From Knoellia flava TL1 (GTDB lineage Bacteria; Actinomycetota; Actinomycetes; Actinomycetales; Dermatophilaceae), in the NCBI RefSeq assembly GCF_000768675.1, contig NZ_AVPI01000014.1, positions 1 to 64,000 on the forward strand: a stretch of DNA of 64,000 bases. The letters run 5' to 3'. The notes under the pieces are model-generated. The model was not told where the DNA came from, searched no databases, and was given only the letters and a program-made list of their open reading frames with translations. A program made the position numbers and the translations under genes. Position 1 is the first letter of the stretch; the number at the start of each line of letters is the position of its first letter. Positions 34,004 to 42,930 of this stretch are shown here, one piece after another.

Positions 34004-34791
34004 CCCCCCGCCTCCTCGCCGTCGACGGACCTGAAGACCGACCTCGTGTGCACGAGCTCGTCGACGACCGCGAGCACCTTGGGCGCAGCCGACGTGAGCA
34101 CCGTGTTGATGTCGTCCATCGTGATCGCCTCACCCGGCCGGACGCCGGCGGCAGCGTTGACGACGAGGCTGAGTGCGGCATACCGGAGCCCTGCCTCGGC
34201 GGCGAGGGTCACCTCCGGGACGCCGGTCATGCCCGCGACCGTGCCACCGGCGAGCGCGGCGAGCCGGATCTCCGCGGGTGACTCGAAGCGTGGCCCGTCG
34301 AAGCAGACGTAGGTGCCGCCGTCGATGACCGGCTGGCCGATGGCGCTCGCGGCGTCGAGCAGCTCCCGCCGCAGGACGGGGTCGTAGGCGTGGGTCATGT
34401 CGGTGTGCACGACGCCGCCGAGCCCGTCGCCGTGGAAGGTCGACTCGCGCCGCCGGGTGAGGTCGAGGAAGTCGTCGATGCAGACGATCTCGCCGGCCTC
34501 GAGGTCCGGGTCGATCCCGCCGGTGACGTTGATGGCGACGACGTCGTGGACGCCGAGCTCGTCGAGGGCGCGCACGATCGCGCGGTAGTTGATGCGGTGC
34601 GGTGGCACGTCGTGCCCCGCCCCGTGCCGGGTCACGAAGACGACCGACTGCCCGTGCCACGAGCCGCGCGTCACCGCTGCCGTCCCGTATGCCGTGTGCA
34701 CCGTCTCGTGCTGGGCGTCGTCGAGCGCGTCGAGGTCGTAGAAGCCGGTGCCGGCGATGATGCCGAGGGGGTGGGGGCTCACGTCGGTCAC
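34000..34791 (-). CDS. S-methyl-5'-thioadenosine/thioinosine phosphorylase family enzyme
   Basis: 263 residues, purine nucleoside phosphorylase MTAP family. GIIAGTGFYDL at the N-terminus and the phosphate/ribose-binding TRHGAGHDVPPHRINYRA (54-71) are diagnostic. The base-recognition stretch reads SLVVNAAAG, with Asn212 where adenine-specific MTAPs carry Asp; in the family Asn indicates 6-oxopurines such as methylthioinosine. First gene of a minus-strand run with the amidohydrolase, cupin and nucleoside ABC importer. Confidence 0.88.
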   Translation of the reverse strand: MTDVSPHPLGIIAGTGFYDLDALDDAQHETVHTAYGTAAVTRGSWHGQSVVFVTRHGAGHDVPPHRINYRAIVRALDELGVHDVVAINVTGGIDPDLEAGEIVCIDDFLDLTRRRESTFHGDGLGGVVHTDMTHAYDPVLRRELLDAASAIGQPVIDGGTYVCFDGPRFESPAEIRLAALAGGTVAGMTGVPEVTLAAEAGLRYAALSLVVNAAAGVRPGEAITMDDINTVLTSAAPKVLAVVDELVHTRSVFRSVDGEEAGG

Positions 34792-34865
34792 GCTACTGGT
34801 GGGGAGCCGACGTGGCCCCCGGCGCGCTCGCGTCCGCGACGCGGCTCGGGTGCGAGGATCGCGGC

Positions 34866-36398
34866 ATGGGCGAACGAAGGCAGGTGGCGGTCGCGGCGAC
34901 CGGGCCGGCGTCGCTCGGTGCGGGCCACGCGGTGGTCGCCGAGGGCGGCAACGCCGTCGACGCCGCCATCGCGGCCGCCCTCACCTCGATGAGCACCGAG
35001 CCGGGCATCGTCAGCCTCGCCGGCGGCGCCTTCGTCACCGTGTGGCCGCCGTCGGGACCTCCGGTCGTCCTCGACGGCAACGTCGGCATGCCCGGTCGAG
35101 GTGTGCCGCGCGAGGCCTTCGGTGCCGGCGTCCGTGAGGTCGTCACCGACTACGGCGGCGGAGTGACGATGCACGCCGGTCACGGCTCGGTCGCGGTGCC
35201 CGGCGCCGTCTCCGCGTGCGAGGCCGCCGTGACGCGCTTCGGCTCCCGTCCGTGGGAAGCGGTCGTGGCGCCCGCCGCGGCGGCGTGCCGGGAGGGTTAT
35301 CCGATCGGCGGGGCCGCCGCGCGCTACCTGGGCTTCGTCGCCGACGGCCTCTTCGGCCACGACGACGGTGCTCGCCGGCTCACCCGTCGTGAGGACGGAT
35401 CGCACTTCTTGGCAGGCGATCTGGCGCGCAACCCGCAGCTCGCGGAGGTGCTCGACGCGGTGGGCCGCGAGGGCGCTGCGCTGCTCCTCACCGGAGACCT
35501 CGGACGCGCGCTCGCGGCCGAGATGGCCGCCCACGGTGGGCTCGTCACGGAGGCCGACCTCACGGCATACGAGGTGGTGGAGCGAAGCCCGGTGAGGCGC
35601 ACCGTCGGTGACTGGGACGTCGCCGTCAACCCGCCGCCGTCGGTGGGTGGGCCGATGCTCGCGGTGATGCTCGGTGAGCTCCAGCGCGCGCACGACTACT
35701 CGTGGGACGACGTGCTGAGGATCCAGCGGGCGGTGCTGGCCTACCGGCTCACCGTCCACGACGTCTCGCGCGACCTCGACGCCGACGGGCACGCGCTGCT
35801 CGCCGCGGTGGAGCGGCACGGCCTCGCCGGCCTGCCGACCTCGGCGTCGACGGCGCACATCTCGGCGGTGGACTCCGACGGGCTCGCGTGCGCGGTGACG
35901 ATGTCGAGCGGCTACGGGTCCGGGGTGACCGTGCCGGGGACCGGGATCCTCCTCAACAACGCGCTCGGTGAGCCCGAGCTCAACCGGCTCGGCCTGCACG
36001 CCCTTGCCCCGGGGACCCGGCTGGCGTCGAACATGGCACCGACCGTGGCCCGGGCCGCGGACGGCCGCGTGCTCGCGGTGGGCTCCCCCGGCGCCGACCG
36101 GATCACGACCGCGCTCATGCAGGTTCTCGGCCAGCTCTGCCTCCACGGCGCCGACCTCGACACCGCGATCGCGGCGCCGCGGGTGCACGTCCGGTTCGAC
36201 GGTGACGGCGAACCCGTCGTCGAGCACGAGGCCAGCCCCGAGATCGAGGAGGCGGTCCGTGCCGCCGGGCTGCGTGGCCTCGACCACGGCGAGCTGTCGA
36301 TGTACTTCGGTGGCGTCGGCGCGGCCCACCTCGGCGCCGACGGGGAGCTGCGAGCGGCCGGCGACCCGCGGCGCGAGGCGGCCGTCGGGGTCGCCTGA
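34866..36398 (+). CDS. Gamma-glutamyltransferase family protein
   Basis: 510 residues, Ntn-hydrolase. The expected autoprocessing and catalytic residue is Thr329 in SASTAHISAVDSDG. NPPPSVGGPMLAVML and RLASNMAPTVAR, equivalents of the family substrate-site segments, are in place. No signal peptide is visible, unlike most secreted GGTs, so it is probably cytoplasmic. It could hydrolyse gamma-glutamyl compounds or act as a related acylase. It is divergent from the phosphorylase gene across 74 bases and stands alone. Confidence 0.88.
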   Translation: MGERRQVAVAATGPASLGAGHAVVAEGGNAVDAAIAAALTSMSTEPGIVSLAGGAFVTVWPPSGPPVVLDGNVGMPGRGVPREAFGAGVREVVTDYGGGVTMHAGHGSVAVPGAVSACEAAVTRFGSRPWEAVVAPAAAACREGYPIGGAAARYLGFVADGLFGHDDGARRLTRREDGSHFLAGDLARNPQLAEVLDAVGREGAALLLTGDLGRALAAEMAAHGGLVTEADLTAYEVVERSPVRRTVGDWDVAVNPPPSVGGPMLAVMLGELQRAHDYSWDDVLRIQRAVLAYRLTVHDVSRDLDADGHALLAAVERHGLAGLPTSASTAHISAVDSDGLACAVTMSSGYGSGVTVPGTGILLNNALGEPELNRLGLHALAPGTRLASNMAPTVARAADGRVLAVGSPGADRITTALMQVLGQLCLHGADLDTAIAAPRVHVRFDGDGEPVVEHEASPEIEEAVRAAGLRGLDHGELSMYFGGVGAAHLGADGELRAAGDPRREAAVGVA

Positions 36399-36414
36399 GG
36401 CCCGGCCGCCGACG

Positions 36415-37791
36415 TCACCGGGTGGCGCCGGTGACCATCCAGCCGTCGGTGCGCACCCGCGCCCACATGAGGACGCCGCGGATCGCCATGAAGCCGGTGA
36501 ACGCCAGCCACAGCCACATGACCGCGTTGCCGGTCGCGCGGGCGCTGCCGTCCTCGAGGAGCCAGTCGCCCATGAGGTGCACGCCGAGGATGAGCGGCAG
36601 GTAGAGCACGAGGTTGGCGAGCATCGCCCGGGCAAGCCAGCGGCCGTCGCCGGCGCCGATGAGGACGCCGTCGATGACGAAGACGTAGCCGCTCAGCGGT
36701 TGCGACAGGGCGACGATGACGAGGGCGGCCGCGATCGCCGCCTGCACCGCCGGGTCGCTCGTGAAGAGATGCGGCAGGACGGTGCGCAGCAGCAGCAGGA
36801 TGATGCCGAGGGCGAAGCCGGCGATGATGCCCCACCGCACCATGAGCGTCGTCGCGGACCGCGTGCGGACGACGTCGCCCTCGCCGAGGGTGCGGCCGGT
36901 GATGGCCTGCGCGGCGATGGCGATGGCGTCGAGGGCGAAGACGAGGAAGCTCCAGATCGTCGCCGACACCTGGTAGGCCGCGAGCGGCACGTCGCCGAGG
37001 CCGGCCGCGACCCACGTCGTCACGAGGAGGACGGCGCGCAGCGCCAGCGTGCGCACGAGCAGCGGTATGCCGGTGCGTGCCGCCCCGAGGATCCGTCCCG
37101 GATGTGCCCTGAGGGTGACTTGGTGACGGCCGGCCTCACGCATGAGGACGACGACGAGCGCGGCCGCCATGCCGGACTGGGCGAGGACGGTGCCGAGCGC
37201 CGAGCCGGCGATGCCCCAGCCGAACCCGTAGACGAAGAGGATGTTGAGCGCGATGTTGCTCGTGAAGCCGAGCACGCTCGCCGCCAGCGGGGTCCGGGTG
37301 TCCTGAAGCCCGCGCAGGACACCGGTGGTCGCGAGGACGACGAGCATCGCCGGGATGCTGATGGCGCTGATCCGCAGGTAGGTCACGGCATGGCCGAGGG
37401 CCTCGGGACTCGCCCCGAAGAGCCGGCAGATCGGGCCGGCGGCGGCCGCGACGACGGCGGCGGTCACTGCTCCGAGCCCGACGGCGAGCCAGGTGCCGTC
37501 GATGCCCGCGGCGATCGCCCCGGCCCGGTTGCCGGCGCCGAGCTGCCGCGCGACGACGGAGGTCGTGCCGTAGGCGAGGAAGACGAAGACGTTGGCGGCG
37601 GTGAGCAGCATGGCGCTCGCGACACCGAGGCCGGCGAGCTGGGGGGTGCCGAGGTGCCCGACGATCGCCGAGTCGGTGAGGAGGAAGAGCGGCTCGGCGA
37701 CCAGGGCGAGGAAGGCGGGGAGGGCGAGCCGCAGGACCTCGCGGTGCTGGCTCGGGGTCTCGTCGCGCCCCCCGGCGGTGTCGTCACGCAC
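36415..37791 (-). CDS. MATE family efflux transporter (DinF-like)
   Basis: 458 residues with 12 predicted membrane helices in two homologous halves. Family features are FLALVAEPLFLLTDSAIVGHLG in helix 1, LAYGTTSVVARQLGAGN and ATTGVLRGLQDTRTPLAASVLG. It should export drugs or metabolites in exchange for H+ or Na+. Length is normal. Its stop lies 17 bases from the convergent GGT-family stop, with no strong hairpin. Confidence 0.92.
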   Translation of the reverse strand: MRDDTAGGRDETPSQHREVLRLALPAFLALVAEPLFLLTDSAIVGHLGTPQLAGLGVASAMLLTAANVFVFLAYGTTSVVARQLGAGNRAGAIAAGIDGTWLAVGLGAVTAAVVAAAAGPICRLFGASPEALGHAVTYLRISAISIPAMLVVLATTGVLRGLQDTRTPLAASVLGFTSNIALNILFVYGFGWGIAGSALGTVLAQSGMAAALVVVLMREAGRHQVTLRAHPGRILGAARTGIPLLVRTLALRAVLLVTTWVAAGLGDVPLAAYQVSATIWSFLVFALDAIAIAAQAITGRTLGEGDVVRTRSATTLMVRWGIIAGFALGIILLLLRTVLPHLFTSDPAVQAAIAAALVIVALSQPLSGYVFVIDGVLIGAGDGRWLARAMLANLVLYLPLILGVHLMGDWLLEDGSARATGNAVMWLWLAFTGFMAIRGVLMWARVRTDGWMVTGATR

Positions 37792-37845
37792 ACCGGAAAC
37801 CTAGTCCGCTGCGCCGGGCCGTGCGGCAGGCGGCCGCGGGACGGC

Positions 37846-38175
37846 TCAGCTCGCGAGGGTGACCCAGACGGCGGCGAGGCCGAGGACGGCCGTCGCCGTG
37901 GTGACGACGAGGACCTCGCCGGCCGCCGGCTCGAGCCCCGGCATGGGGAAGTGGTGGGCGACCCGGCGCAGCCGCGTGCGGGTGTGGAAGAACGTCCACG
38001 TCGCCGTGGCGAGGGCGCCAGCGACGAGGACGACGACGAGCCGGCCGTGCTGCGTGGCCCAGCGCAGGAAGAGGAGTGAGGCCGCCACGAAGGAGATCGC
38101 CGTCCGCTGCCAGGCGAGGGCGGTCCGCTCGGGCTGGAGGCCGGCGTCGGTGCGTGGGGTGGGCGTGCCGTTCAC
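37846..38175 (-). CDS. DUF202 domain-containing membrane protein (second of pair)
   Basis: 109 residues from a GTG start (VNGTPTPRTDAGLQPERTALAWQRT). The DUF202 signature ERTALAWQRTAISF is followed by three membrane helices. Function is unknown for the family. It lies 8 bases after another DUF202 gene in the same direction; the two are divergent enough to form a hetero-oligomer. Confidence 0.82.
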   Translation of the reverse strand: MNGTPTPRTDAGLQPERTALAWQRTAISFVAASLLFLRWATQHGRLVVVLVAGALATATWTFFHTRTRLRRVAHHFPMPGLEPAAGEVLVVTTATAVLGLAAVWVTLAS

Positions 38176-38183
38176 GGCGGGCC

Positions 38184-38531
38184 TCAGCGGGTCGTGACGA
38201 GGACGAGGAGGGTGGCCGCGGCGACGACGGTCGCGACGACGAGGAAGGGGATGAGCGTCGGGAACGGCAGCGGCCGCCCGTGCCGCATCGCGGCCTCGAC
38301 GCGCAGCCACCTGATCCCGGCGCCGACGGCCACGGCGACGCCGAGAGTGGTGAGCCCGATGGCGAGGACCGTGCGGACCCCCTCGTCGAGGTCGATGCCG
38401 AAGCCCTCGACGGCCACCGCTCCCGCGACGAGTGCCAGACCCGTCCGGATCCAGGCGAGGAAGGTGCGCTCGTTGGCGAGCGTGAAGCGAGGGTCGGGCT
38501 CGGTGCCGTCTCGCAGGACCTCGGGGCGCAT
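38184..38531 (-). CDS. DUF202 domain-containing membrane protein (YidH-like)
   Basis: 115 residues from the ATG of MRPEVLRDGTEPDPRF. The family motif FTLANERTFLAWIRTGLALVA is followed by three membrane helices (about 30-48, 54-74, 92-112). An upstream in-frame start at 38615 would add sequence overlapping the divergent gene and is not used. Function is unknown. It precedes a second DUF202 gene. Confidence 0.85.
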   Translation of the reverse strand: MRPEVLRDGTEPDPRFTLANERTFLAWIRTGLALVAGAVAVEGFGIDLDEGVRTVLAIGLTTLGVAVAVGAGIRWLRVEAAMRHGRPLPFPTLIPFLVVATVVAAATLLVLVTTR

Positions 38532-38601
38532 GCCACCGACCCTAGCCACGGCGGCGCGCGAGGGCTGTCGGGAGGCGCGTGACCGGCATACATTGAAGGA
38601 C

Positions 38602-38877
38602 ATGTGCCGAAACATCCGTCAGCTGCACAACTTCGAGCCGCCCGCGACCGACTCGGAGGTGTATGCCGCCGCGCTCCAGTACGTGCGCAAGGTGAGCGGG
38701 TCGACCAAGCCGTCGCAGGCGAACCAGGCGGCGTTCGACGAGGCCGTGCGCGAGGTCGCGCACGCCACCCAGCACCTCCTCGACCACCTCGTGACGACGG
38801 CGCCGCCCAAGGACCGCGAGGTCGAGGCGGCCAAGGCCCGTGCGCGGTCGGCGGAGAGGTACGGTCGCGCCGGCTGA
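38602..38877 (+). CDS. DUF2277 domain-containing protein
   Basis: 91 residues. MCRNIRQLHNFEPPATDSEVYAAALQYVRKVSG is the conserved N-terminus of DUF2277 proteins, small helical proteins of unknown function in actinobacteria. CRNI near the start and FDEAVREVAHATQHLLDHL are the most conserved parts. AAGGA precedes the ATG. It is divergent from the DUF202 pair. Confidence 0.85.
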   Translation: MCRNIRQLHNFEPPATDSEVYAAALQYVRKVSGSTKPSQANQAAFDEAVREVAHATQHLLDHLVTTAPPKDREVEAAKARARSAERYGRAG

Positions 38878-38957
38878 CGCGGTCACCCTGCGGTCGTCGC
38901 AACTCGCGGGTAGCGAGGACGGCGGCGAGGTCCGCGTGCCGCCGACGGGCGGTCTGG

Positions 38958-39184
38958 CATGGACAACGTTGCACAGAGACTCCACAGGTTCGTCCACCGA
39001 CCTGTGGCCGGGGTCATGTGGACAGACACGCCCGGAAGTTTCTTCTGCGCACACGTGGTGGACAGCAAACCTGCAGGTCAGCGCCGTGTGACTAGCCCGT
39101 CCACGAGTTCCTCCACAGAGGTTTCCACCGGCTGTGCACAACATCGAGCGGCGTTTTGCACCCGCCGTCCACAGGTTGTCCACA
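38958..39184. promoter_or_regulatory. Cluster of DnaA-box-like sites upstream of dnaB
   Basis: This 478-base gap (38878-39355) holds no gene that I can support. It contains one perfect match to the high-GC DnaA box, TTGTCCACA (39176-39184). Near matches occur at 39017-39025 (TGTGGACAG), 39057-39065 (GGTGGACAG), 39133-39141 (TGTGCACAA), 39165-39173 (CCGTCCACA) and 38958-38966 (CATGGACAA). Further TCCAC words are scattered between them. No A+T-rich unwinding element is present, so a regulatory role for dnaB is more likely than an origin. Confidence 0.5.
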
Positions 39185-39355
39185 CGGGGTCGTGGCGCGG
39201 AGCCGGGAGGATTGGGACAGTGCCACTCGGACGACCTAGGTTGGGCGCGGCCGGGTCGGATCGGGCCTCCTCCGCACCCCCGGCGACCGGTGTCAGAGCG
39301 AGGTGCTCAACTGGTCGGACGGCAGCAGACGACAACGAAGGGAAGGGGCGCGCGG

Positions 39356-42300
39356 GTGTCGATCGCGGAGCTCAGCAGCAGCTACACCGGCTCGAGCGAC
39401 GGTCCCCCCGACGACCGGCTTCCTCCTCAGGACCTCGGCGCCGAGCAGTCCGTCCTCGGCTCGATGCTCCTCAACAAGGACGCGATCGCCGACTGCCTCG
39501 AGGTGACGAAGTCGGCCGACTTCTACCGCCCGGCGCACGAGCTCATCTACGACGCGATCCTCGACCTCTACGGGCGCGGTGAGCCGGCCGACGCGATCAC
39601 CGTCGCCGACGAGCTCGGCAAGCGGGGTGACCTCACCCGTGTCGGTGGCCAGGCCTACCTACACCAGCTCATCCAGTCTGTCCCCACCGCCGCCAACGCC
39701 GGCTACTACGCCGAGATCGTCCACGAGCGCGCCGTCCTGCGCCGCCTCGTCGAGGCCGGGACCCGCATCGTGCAGATGGGCTACGGCCAGGGCGAGGGCG
39801 ACGTCGACGAGATCGTCAACCGCGCCCAGGCCGAGGTCTACTCCGTCGCGGAGAAGCGCGGCGGCGAGGACTACCACCAGCTCGGCGAGATCCTCAACGC
39901 GACGATGGAGGAGATCGAGGCCGCGGCCGGGCGCACCGACGAGATGACGGGTGTGCCGACCGGCTTCCTCGAGCTCGACCAGCTGACCAACGGCCTCCAC
40001 CCCGGGCAGATGATCGTCGTCGCGGCGAGACCGGCCGTCGGCAAGGCTCTAGCGCTCGACACGCCGCTTCCGACGCCTTCTGGGTGGACGACGATGGGCG
40101 ATGTCGCCGTCGGCGACCACCTGCTCGACGCGCACGGGCGCCCGACTCGTGTCGTCGCGGCGACCGAGGTCATGGAAGGTCGGCCCTGTTTCGAGGTCGA
40201 GTTCTCCGATGGCACGGTGATCGTCGCCGACGCCCAGCACCAGTGGGCGATCGAGGCCGGTGATGTGGTCACCACACAGCACCTGGTCGACCTGGGTTTG
40301 CGTCCGAAGGTCGCGCACGACACGCGATACATCCAGCGAATTGTGCCTACGCCGTCGGTGCCGGTGCGGTGCGTCGAGGTCGACAACGATGCGCACCTAT
40401 ACTTAGCCGGCCGTTCGATGATCCCGACGCACAACTCGACGCTGGGGATCGACATCGCCCGGGCCGCCTCAATCAAGCACAACATGGCGACCGCCGTCTT
40501 CTCGCTCGAGATGAGCCGCACCGAGATCACGATGCGCATCCTTTCGGCCGAGGCGACGATCCAGCTGCAGGACCTCCGCAAGGGCCTCAAGGGTCAAGAG
40601 CAGTGGAACAAGCTCGCCCGCATCATGGGCAAGATCTCCGACGCCCCGCTCTTCATCGACGACTCGCCCAACATGTCGCTCATGGAGATCCGCTCCAAGT
40701 GCCGTCGGCTCAAGCAGCAGCACAACCTGCGGATGGTCATCATCGACTACCTCCAGCTCATGAGCTCGGGCAAGAAGGTCGAATCGCGCCAGCAGGAGGT
40801 CGCAGAGTTCTCGCGTGCGCTCAAGCTGCTCGCCAAGGAGCTCGAGGTCCCGGTCATCGCCATCTCGCAGCTCAACCGTGGACCCGAGCAGCGCACCGAC
40901 AAGCGGCCGCAGATGTCCGACCTGCGCGAGTCGGGTTGCCTCCCGGCCGAGACCCGCATCCTGCGCGCGGACACAGGCGCTGAGACCACCATCGGTGAGA
41001 TCGCGCGCTCGGGCCAGAGGGACCTGACCGTGTGGGCGCTCGATGACGGTCTGCGCTACACGAAGCGCACGATGACCCACGCCTTCACGACGGGCACGGC
41101 ACCCGTGTTCCGACTCACTCTGGCGTCCGGCAAGACGGTGCGGGCGACGGAGAACCATCCCTTCCTGACCTACGAGGGGTGGGCGCCGCTGGCTTCGCTC
41201 CGGTCCGGGGACCGTGTCGCCGTGCCGCGACACGTGCCCTCACCCCTGCTTGTGAGCGACTGGTCCGACGGTGAGGTCGTCATGCTGGCCCATCTCATCG
41301 GTGACGGGTCCTTCGTCAAGAGGCAACCGATCCGCTACGCCAGCATCGACGAGGCCAACCTCGAAGCCGTGACGAAGGCGGCGCTGGTCTTCGGGATCAC
41401 GGCCGTCCGCGATGAGTACGCGGCGGCGCGCTGCACGACGTTGCGGCTCCCGGCCCCGTTCCGACTGGCTCGCGGCACCCGCAACCCGATCGCCCAGTGG
41501 CTGGACGGCTTGGGGCTTTTCGGGGCCCGCTCACACGAGAAGTTCGTCCCTCATGACGTGTTCTGCCTTCCCAAGGAGCAGATCGCGCTCTTCGTTCGCC
41601 ACCTGTGGGCGACCGACGGGTCCGTGACCGTGAACAGGAACGGCCGTGGCGGTCGCATCTACTATGCCTCGACCTCGCGCCGGCTGGTCGATGACGTGTC
41701 ACGCCTCCTGCTTCGCTTCGGCATCCAGACCCGGATGCGAACGACTCGGAAGCTCGGCTACCGTGACGGCTACACGGTCGACATCTCGGGCGTGGACAGC
41801 CAGCGTCGTTTCCTGCAAGAGATCGGGGTGCACGGTGCTCGCGGCGCGGCCGCCGAGCGGCTCCTCGAGATCGTGCGCGCACTGTCGGGCAACACGAACG
41901 TCGACACCGTCCCCAAGCAGGTGTGGGACGACGTCCGTGAGTCGATGAGCGCACGGGGCATGACGACCCGTGAGTTCCAGTCCGCGATGGGCACGCAGTA
42001 CTGCGGGTCGGCCATGTATGCCAGCGCTCCTTCGCGGCAACGGCTCGCGAGGGTGGCCGACGTGCTGGGCGATGCCGAACTGGAGCTCATGGCCGTCAAC
42101 GACGTCTTCTGGGACTCTGTCGTGTCCGTGGAACCCGACGGTATCGAGGAGGTGTTCGACGCCACGGTGCTCGACTGCCACAACTTCATCGCCGACGGAA
42201 TCGCCGTGCACAACTCGATCGAGCAGGACGCCGACATGGTCATCCTGCTCCACCGCGACCGCTCCGACCCCGAGCGCGACGGCGAGGCGGACGTCATCGT

Positions 42301-42397
42301 GGCCAAGCATCGCAACGGCCCCACCGCCGACATCGTGCTCGCGTTCCAGGGCCACTACAGCCGGTTCAGCAACATGGCCCGCGACGGCGGCTTCTAG
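39356..42397 (+). CDS. dnaB: Replicative DNA helicase with two inteins
   Basis: 1013-residue precursor from a GTG (VSIAELSSSYTG) preceded by AAGGGAAGGGG. The host protein is assembled from residues 1-230, 361-527 and 954-1013, giving 457 residues, the normal DnaB length. It has the N-terminal helical domain (LPPQDLGAEQSVLGSML) and the RecA-like ATPase with RPAVGK/STLG (Walker A), VIIDYLQLMSS (Walker B), ISQLNRGPEQR and IEQDADMVILLHRD. Intein 1 interrupts Walker A between Lys230 and Ser361; intein 2 sits between LRESG and SIEQDAD. Both must splice for helicase activity. The neighbours rpsF, ssb, rpsR and rplI usual for actinobacterial dnaB are absent. Confidence 0.96.
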   Translation: MSIAELSSSYTGSSDGPPDDRLPPQDLGAEQSVLGSMLLNKDAIADCLEVTKSADFYRPAHELIYDAILDLYGRGEPADAITVADELGKRGDLTRVGGQAYLHQLIQSVPTAANAGYYAEIVHERAVLRRLVEAGTRIVQMGYGQGEGDVDEIVNRAQAEVYSVAEKRGGEDYHQLGEILNATMEEIEAAAGRTDEMTGVPTGFLELDQLTNGLHPGQMIVVAARPAVGKALALDTPLPTPSGWTTMGDVAVGDHLLDAHGRPTRVVAATEVMEGRPCFEVEFSDGTVIVADAQHQWAIEAGDVVTTQHLVDLGLRPKVAHDTRYIQRIVPTPSVPVRCVEVDNDAHLYLAGRSMIPTHNSTLGIDIARAASIKHNMATAVFSLEMSRTEITMRILSAEATIQLQDLRKGLKGQEQWNKLARIMGKISDAPLFIDDSPNMSLMEIRSKCRRLKQQHNLRMVIIDYLQLMSSGKKVESRQQEVAEFSRALKLLAKELEVPVIAISQLNRGPEQRTDKRPQMSDLRESGCLPAETRILRADTGAETTIGEIARSGQRDLTVWALDDGLRYTKRTMTHAFTTGTAPVFRLTLASGKTVRATENHPFLTYEGWAPLASLRSGDRVAVPRHVPSPLLVSDWSDGEVVMLAHLIGDGSFVKRQPIRYASIDEANLEAVTKAALVFGITAVRDEYAAARCTTLRLPAPFRLARGTRNPIAQWLDGLGLFGARSHEKFVPHDVFCLPKEQIALFVRHLWATDGSVTVNRNGRGGRIYYASTSRRLVDDVSRLLLRFGIQTRMRTTRKLGYRDGYTVDISGVDSQRRFLQEIGVHGARGAAAERLLEIVRALSGNTNVDTVPKQVWDDVRESMSARGMTTREFQSAMGTQYCGSAMYASAPSRQRLARVADVLGDAELELMAVNDVFWDSVVSVEPDGIEEVFDATVLDCHNFIADGIAVHNSIEQDADMVILLHRDRSDPERDGEADVIVAKHRNGPTADIVLAFQGHYSRFSNMARDGGF
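40046..40435 (+). other. Mini-intein, class 3-like, in the DnaB Walker A motif
   Basis: Residues 231-360 (130 aa). It begins ALALDTPLPTPSGWTTMGD, so the usual N-terminal Cys/Ser nucleophile is replaced by Ala. The alternative class 3 set is present: Trp297 in the block B region (ADAQHQW), Cys339 in block F (VRCVEVD) and Thr358 in block G (MIPTHN). It ends His-Asn before Ser361. In class 3 inteins the block F Cys starts splicing. There is no endonuclease domain. Confidence 0.9.
40937..42214 (+). other. LAGLIDADG intein in DnaB, second insertion site
   Basis: Residues 528-953 (426 aa). It begins CLPAETRILRAD with the classical Cys1, has block B ATENHPFLTYEG, and ends FIADGIAVHN before Ser954. 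Two LAGLIDADG-type helices are visible, MLAHLIGDGSF and HLWATDGSV, each with the expected acidic residue. It therefore probably encodes an active or recently active homing endonuclease. Splicing domains look complete. Confidence 0.92.
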
Positions 42398-42465
42398 CTA
42401 CGGCCGCGCGTTCCCAGGCCGGGTCCCGAGGCATCGGCTCCGGGACCGTGGGCCATCCTGTGGTC

Positions 42466-42930
42466 ATGACCTCGTCCGCGATCACGCTCACCGGGACCTG
42501 CGCCTTTCGGCTCATGCCCCACGACCCCCTCGAGGAGGGACCGTCGTCCGCGGTGGTGACCCTCGTGGGGGCCCCCGGCTTCACGCTGCACTACACGTGG
42601 GTGCACCCGACCGACGGTGAGCAGAGCGGTGTCGTGCTCGTCGGTGGCCCCGATGACGCAGGAGCCGTCGAGGGTGCGCTCTTCGACACCTGGCACCAGC
42701 AGCCGGGGCTGATGTCGTTGCGGGGCGCGCGCGCTGGCGACCGCGTCGACCTGGCCGGGACCTACCTCGAGGAGTGGGGCTGGACTATCGCGATCGAGCT
42801 CGGTGGCGAGACCGTGACGATGACGATGTGCAACGTCGTCCCCGAGTCCGCCCTCGCCATGGCGCCACCGGACGGCCCGTCGATGAGTGCCGGGCCCTAC
42901 GACGTCATGGTCGCGTCGTGGACACGCTGA
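42466..42930 (+). CDS. Hypothetical protein
   Basis: 154 residues from the ATG of [16 protein letters not shown]. It is rich in beta strands ([31 protein letters not shown]) with few charged helices and no signal peptide or membrane segment. I recognise no family. The last 13 bases overlap the start of the YnfA-like gene, so the two are translated together. Confidence 0.65.
   Translation: MTSSAITLTGTCAFRLMPHDPLEEGPSSAVVTLVGAPGFTLHYTWVHPTDGEQSGVVLVGGPDDAGAVEGALFDTWHQQPGLMSLRGARAGDRVDLAGTYLEEWGWTIAIELGGETVTMTMCNVVPESALAMAPPDGPSMSAGPYDVMVASWTR

Noticed and set aside
38878..39355. Chromosomal replication origin
   Set aside because: DnaA-like boxes are present, but there is no A+T-rich unwinding region and no dnaA, dnaN, rpmH or gyr gene in the window. 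A regulatory site is the safer reading.
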